From: Treponema sp. JC4
GTDB lineage: Bacteria; Spirochaetota; Spirochaetia; Treponematales; Treponemataceae
Length of the DNA stretch: 64,000 nt
Direction of reading: 5' to 3'
NCBI RefSeq assembly: GCF_000260795.1
Contig: NZ_AJGU01000005.1
Coordinates: forward strand, 51,613 to 115,612
Made by a program: the position numbers and the translations under genes. A model generated the notes under the pieces. The model searched no databases. It saw only the letters and a program-made list of their open reading frames with translations, and had not been told where the DNA came from. This document shows positions 60,946 through 64,000 of this stretch, in pieces; the first letter of the stretch is position 1; each line of letters begins with the position of its first letter.

Positions 60946-61983
60946 ATGAGAAAATTTGCAGGCTTTGAAAAAGGAATTAATTTGGGCGGCTGGATTTCCC
61001 AGTGCAGCGAGTATACAAAAGAGCATTACGACAGCTTTATCTGCGAAAATGATTTGAAAATCATAAAGAGCTGGGGCTGTGATCACGTACGTCTTCCGGT
61101 TGATTACAATGTTTTTATGAATGACAAGGGAGATTTCCTGGACGAAGGTTTTTCCTATATAGATAACTGTATCTGCTGGGCAAAGAAGAATGATTTGAAA
61201 GTTGTTCTTGACCTCCATAAAACTGCCGGTTATATGTTTGATACAAATGCGGTTCCGAATCCGGATGCTTTTTTTAAGGATAAGACCCTTCAGAATACTT
61301 TTGTAAGAATTTGGGAAACTTTTGCAACCCGATATGGAGAATATTCTGATCTTGTTGCCTTTGAACTTTTGAATGAAATTGTAAATCCTGAATTTGAAAA
61401 GGAATGGAACCAGATTGCGACCCGTGCCTTTAAGGCAGTTCGTGCAATTGCGCCGGAAAGCTGGATTGTCGTAGGTGGTGTTGATTACAACAGTGTTTCT
61501 GCCGTTCCTGGAATTGAAATTCCTTTTGATGCAAAAACAGTTCTGACTTTCCACTGTTATGAGCCTCTTGTTTTTACTCATCAGAAAGCACCATGGGTTG
61601 TAGATATGCCTTCTGATTTTGAGGTTTCATATCCGGGAACTTCCATTGAATACATCCGCGAAAAAAGCCGCCTGATTCCTCAGGCTTGCCACGGGGCAAT
61701 TTTTGCAAAAAACATGGATAAGCTTAAGATAGATGATTCTTTCTTTACAACTCTTTTTGCTCCTGCGCTTGAAAAGGCTGAAAAGCTAGACCTTCCTCTT
61801 TACTGCGGTGAGTATGGAGTAATTGACCGTGCCCCTGCTGAAGATTCCGGTCGCTGGTATAAGGATATTCACAAGGCGCTGGAAGCTCACGGAATTGGAC
61901 GAGCTCTCTGGTCTTATAAAGAAATGGATTTTGGCATTACGGGCCAACACTATGCTGAAATTCGTCAGGCTGTGCTTGCTTAA
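60946..61983 (+). CDS. GH5 glycosidase, CelC-like, cytoplasmic
   Basis: The 345-residue protein has no signal peptide. The sequence closely follows Clostridium thermocellum CelC in layout: GINLGGWISQCSEYTKEHYD at the start, WGCDHVRLPVDY, AFELLNEIV with acid/base E144, LYCGEYGV with nucleophile E289, and ALWSYKEMDFGI at the end. CelC-type enzymes act on short beta-glucans. Being cytoplasmic, it should hydrolyse imported oligosaccharides released by the secreted GH16 and GH5. It is divergent from the lipoprotein gene. TATAAA at 60934-60939 stands 6 nt from the ATG, so it too could be leaderless. Confidence 0.88.
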   Translation: MRKFAGFEKGINLGGWISQCSEYTKEHYDSFICENDLKIIKSWGCDHVRLPVDYNVFMNDKGDFLDEGFSYIDNCICWAKKNDLKVVLDLHKTAGYMFDTNAVPNPDAFFKDKTLQNTFVRIWETFATRYGEYSDLVAFELLNEIVNPEFEKEWNQIATRAFKAVRAIAPESWIVVGGVDYNSVSAVPGIEIPFDAKTVLTFHCYEPLVFTHQKAPWVVDMPSDFEVSYPGTSIEYIREKSRLIPQACHGAIFAKNMDKLKIDDSFFTTLFAPALEKAEKLDLPLYCGEYGVIDRAPAEDSGRWYKDIHKALEAHGIGRALWSYKEMDFGITGQHYAEIRQAVLA

Positions 61984-62064
61984 AGGGGCGTTGCGGGGTG
62001 TCCCCGCAGAGAGGGTAGCGTAAGACTGCGAAGCAGGCTGAAGCGAGGGGGAGGCTTCCCCCTT
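61984..62064 (+). repeat. GC-rich repeat, family R3, copy 2
   Basis: GGGGCGTTGCGGGGTGTCCC, then AAGACTGCGAAGCAGGCTG (exact in both copies) and GGGGGAGGCTTCCCCC. It follows the GH5 gene and matches the minus strand at 30554-30642 with small indels. Confidence 0.7.
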
Positions 62065-62097
62065 TCTAAAATATTCAATTTCCTATATTCTATACTC

Positions 62098-62124
62098 ATG
62101 GCTAAGACTTTTGATGCCCGATAA
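62098..62124 (+). CDS. Short upstream reading frame repeating the EttA N-terminus
   Basis: Eight codons, MAKTFDAR, then TAA. The first 19 nt match the ettA start (62235-62253) with two differences, both synonymous, so the peptide MAKTFD is the same. TATTCT lies 6 nt before this ATG, the spacing seen for other predicted leaderless starts here; TATACT at 62091 is an alternative -10 that would exclude the ATG from the mRNA. It may be a regulatory leader peptide or a leftover of a duplicated start. Confidence 0.5.
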   Translation: MAKTFDAR

Positions 62125-62173
62125 TCGAAAATCCGTTAAAAAATGAGCCGAAAGGGTCATTTTAGGATTATCG
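62119..62173 (+). promoter_or_regulatory. Nested hairpin in the ettA leader
   Basis: CGATAATC (62119-62126) pairs with GATTATCG (62166-62173), enclosing AAAATGAGCC-GAAA-GGGTCATTTT (62140-62163, one mismatch, GNRA loop). The outer arm overlaps the stop codon of the short frame, so translation of that frame would open it. Confidence 0.55.
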
Positions 62174-62234
62174 ATAAAAGGGTACCGAACAAGCTGTGCT
62201 TGTGAGTCATAAATTTTTAGATAGGATGTATAAG

Positions 62235-63971
62235 ATGGCAAAGACCTTTGATGACAAGAAGATTATATACACTATGGATCGTGTTACTCGCAGCTACGGA
62301 ACTAAGGTTGTTCTGAAGGATGTGAGTATTTCATATTACTACGGCGCAAAAATCGGCGTAATCGGTGCGAACGGTTCGGGTAAATCTTCGCTTTTTAAGA
62401 TTCTTGCCGGCGTTGATAAGGATTTTGCGGGAGAAACTACTCTGGCTCCCGGATACACAATCGGATACCTGGAACAGGAGCCTTATCTTGAGCCTGGTAA
62501 AACCGTAATGGAAGTTGTAAGAGAGGGTGTAAAGGAAATTACTGACCTTCTTGAAGAATTTGATAAAATTGGTGAAGCTTACGGCGACCCTGATGCTGAT
62601 TTTGATAAGCTTGCGGCCCGCCAGGCTGAGGTTCAGGAAAAGCTTGATATGCTTGATGCCTGGAATCTTGATAACAATCTTGAACTTGCCATGGACGCTT
62701 TGCGCTGTCCACCAGGAGATCAGGTTGTAGACGTGCTTTCCGGAGGTGAACGCCGCCGTGTTGCTTTGTGTCGTTTGCTTCTTCAGAAGCCTGATATTCT
62801 TCTTTTGGACGAACCTACAAACCATCTTGATGCAGAAACTGTTGCCTGGCTTGAAAAACACCTTCATGACTACCCGGGAACTGTAATTGCCATTACCCAT
62901 GACCGCTACTTCCTTGATGAAGTTGCCGGCTGGATTCTGGAACTTGACCGCGGAGAAGGTTATCCTTTCAAAGGAAACTACTCTAGCTGGCTTGAACAGA
63001 AAAATCAGCGTCTTGCCCTTGAAAATAAAAATGAATCTGCCCGCCAGAAGGAAATCCAGCGCGAGCTTGAATGGATTCACATGGGGGCAAAAGGCCGTCA
63101 GGCAAAACATAAGGAACATATTACCCGCTATAACGAGCTTATGGCTCAGGAAAGCAAAAAACAGCTTAAGGATACACAGATTTCTATTCCGGCCGGTCCT
63201 CGTCTGGGCGGTCAGGTAATTGATTTTGAAGGTGTTTCTAAATCATTTGGCGATAAACTTTTGTTCGAAAAGCTTGACCTTCATATTCCTGCAGGTGCTA
63301 TTGTTGGTATTGTTGGTCCTAACGGTGCCGGTAAAACAACTCTCTTCAAGATGATTGCTGATGCAGCTGGTCTTCCTGGCGGAGAAAAACCTGATGCCGG
63401 AACTATTAAAGTTGGACAGACTGTAAAACTTGTTTACGTTGATCAGATGCGTACTGGTCTTGATGAAAATAAGACTGTTTACGAAACTTTGGGCGGCGGC
63501 GGAGACCTTGTAAAGCTTGGTGCCGTTGATGAAAAAGGACGTGCTCTTGAAGGCGGTGTCCGCGAAGTTAATGCCCATGCTTACTGCGGCTGGTTCAACT
63601 TTGCAGGCCCTGATCAGAATAAAAAAGTAAGCGTACTTTCCGGTGGTGAAAAGAACCGTTTGAACCTTGGTATGATGCTCAAAGAGAGCGGAAACGTGCT
63701 CCTGTTCGACGAACCTACAAACGACCTTGATGTTCAGACTGTTCGTGCGCTCGAAGAAGCTCTTGAAGACTTTGCCGGCTGTGCAATGGTAGTAAGCCAT
63801 GACCGCTGGTTCCTCGACCGCATTTGTACTCATATTCTTGCTTTTGAAAACAATTCAGAAGTCCGCTTCTTTGAAGGCAACTGGTCTGAATACGCTGCAT
63901 GGAAGAAGGAACAGTTTGGCGAAGATGCCGGCGTTCCTAAGCGCGTGCAGTATCGTAAGTTGAGTAGATAA
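62235..63971 (+). CDS. ettA: ABC-F protein, energy-dependent translational throttle EttA
   Basis: The 578-residue soluble protein has two ATP-binding cassettes and no membrane part. Cassette 1: GANGSGKSSLFKIL, LSGGERRRVAL, ILLLDEPTNHLD. Cassette 2: GPNGAGKTTLFKMI, LSGGEKNRLNL, LLFDEPTNDLD. The first P-loop starts about residue 45, and the EttA-type arm and linker lie between the cassettes (KQKEHITRYNEL-like stretch KHKEHITRYNELM). EttA binds the ribosomal E site and gates elongation by ATP/ADP ratio. ATG 62235 has AGGA 8 nt upstream; ATG 62226 is also in frame. Confidence 0.92.
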   Translation: MAKTFDDKKIIYTMDRVTRSYGTKVVLKDVSISYYYGAKIGVIGANGSGKSSLFKILAGVDKDFAGETTLAPGYTIGYLEQEPYLEPGKTVMEVVREGVKEITDLLEEFDKIGEAYGDPDADFDKLAARQAEVQEKLDMLDAWNLDNNLELAMDALRCPPGDQVVDVLSGGERRRVALCRLLLQKPDILLLDEPTNHLDAETVAWLEKHLHDYPGTVIAITHDRYFLDEVAGWILELDRGEGYPFKGNYSSWLEQKNQRLALENKNESARQKEIQRELEWIHMGAKGRQAKHKEHITRYNELMAQESKKQLKDTQISIPAGPRLGGQVIDFEGVSKSFGDKLLFEKLDLHIPAGAIVGIVGPNGAGKTTLFKMIADAAGLPGGEKPDAGTIKVGQTVKLVYVDQMRTGLDENKTVYETLGGGGDLVKLGAVDEKGRALEGGVREVNAHAYCGWFNFAGPDQNKKVSVLSGGEKNRLNLGMMLKESGNVLLFDEPTNDLDVQTVRALEEALEDFAGCAMVVSHDRWFLDRICTHILAFENNSEVRFFEGNWSEYAAWKKEQFGEDAGVPKRVQYRKLSR

Positions 63972-63990
63972 ACTTCCTAAAAAAAATACA

Positions 63991-64000
63991 GCTCCCGGTC
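63991..64000 (+). repeat. Start of a fifth R1 repeat copy, cut by the window end
   Basis: The last ten bases, GCTCCCGGTC, equal the first ten of R1 copy 2 (21403-21412), and like it they follow an A-rich stretch after a gene. Confidence 0.4.

Overview
The window looks like chromosome from a saccharolytic spirochaete, most likely a gut or rumen Treponema. This is an inference from the many small lipoproteins with loose lipoboxes, the polysaccharide-degrading genes, frequent start codons without a Shine-Dalgarno site, and moderate G+C. No prophage, transposase, rRNA operon or CRISPR array is visible. One tRNA gene, tRNA-Leu(UAA), is present.

Layout. 1-11.2 kb: a secreted vWA protein (start codon just outside the window), galE, small lipoproteins, a GH3 lipoprotein, an M20 peptidase, mraY, a degenerate PurH-like protein, aroA and an orphan D12 DNA methyltransferase, followed by a 64-codon gene remnant. 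11.4-16.7 kb: an EEP-family nuclease lipoprotein and trp genes (trpC-trpF fusion, trpB, trpA) with two near-identical 145-bp foldback elements flanking trpA. 16.7-25.6 kb: a LacI regulator, an alpha/beta hydrolase, pyrF, hisG-hisB, an SGNH hydrolase, rnhA, and a three-gene cassette of two lipoproteins and a putative outer-membrane protein. 25.8-33 kb: leuA behind a Leu-rich leader peptide and attenuator, a phosphodiesterase-like protein, murD, tRNA-Leu, and a pyrK-pyrD fusion. 33-45 kb: housekeeping and envelope genes (CrtI-like oxidoreductase, HD-GYP protein, Lrp regulator plus aminotransferase, TPR protein, rsmE, metallopeptidase-like protein, rsmG, M29 aminopeptidase, VanY-like lipoprotein).

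45.2-55.3 kb is one operon for xylosides: promoter with two mirror-image LacI-type operators, sugar-binding lipoprotein, two permeases, GH43 beta-xylosidase, LacI regulator, xylulokinase, a DUF4867-like protein and a FucI-fold sugar isomerase. No XylA-type xylose isomerase is present, so the FucI-like protein is the natural candidate for making xylulose. 55.3-62 kb is a beta-glucan locus: a lipoprotein, a GH16 laminarinase/lichenase with three carbohydrate-binding modules, a secreted GH5 and an AraC regulator on the minus strand, with a cytoplasmic CelC-like GH5 divergently placed. The window ends with ettA, preceded by a short reading frame that repeats its first six codons.

Two themes recur. 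First, several families of foldback intergenic repeats occur; the most striking has four copies plus a partial one, with outer stems that differ in sequence but stay complementary. Second, five start codons share one promoter geometry (-35, 17 nt, -10, 6 nt, ATG), which predicts leaderless mRNAs. All function names rest on motif recognition by eye; no database search was run.
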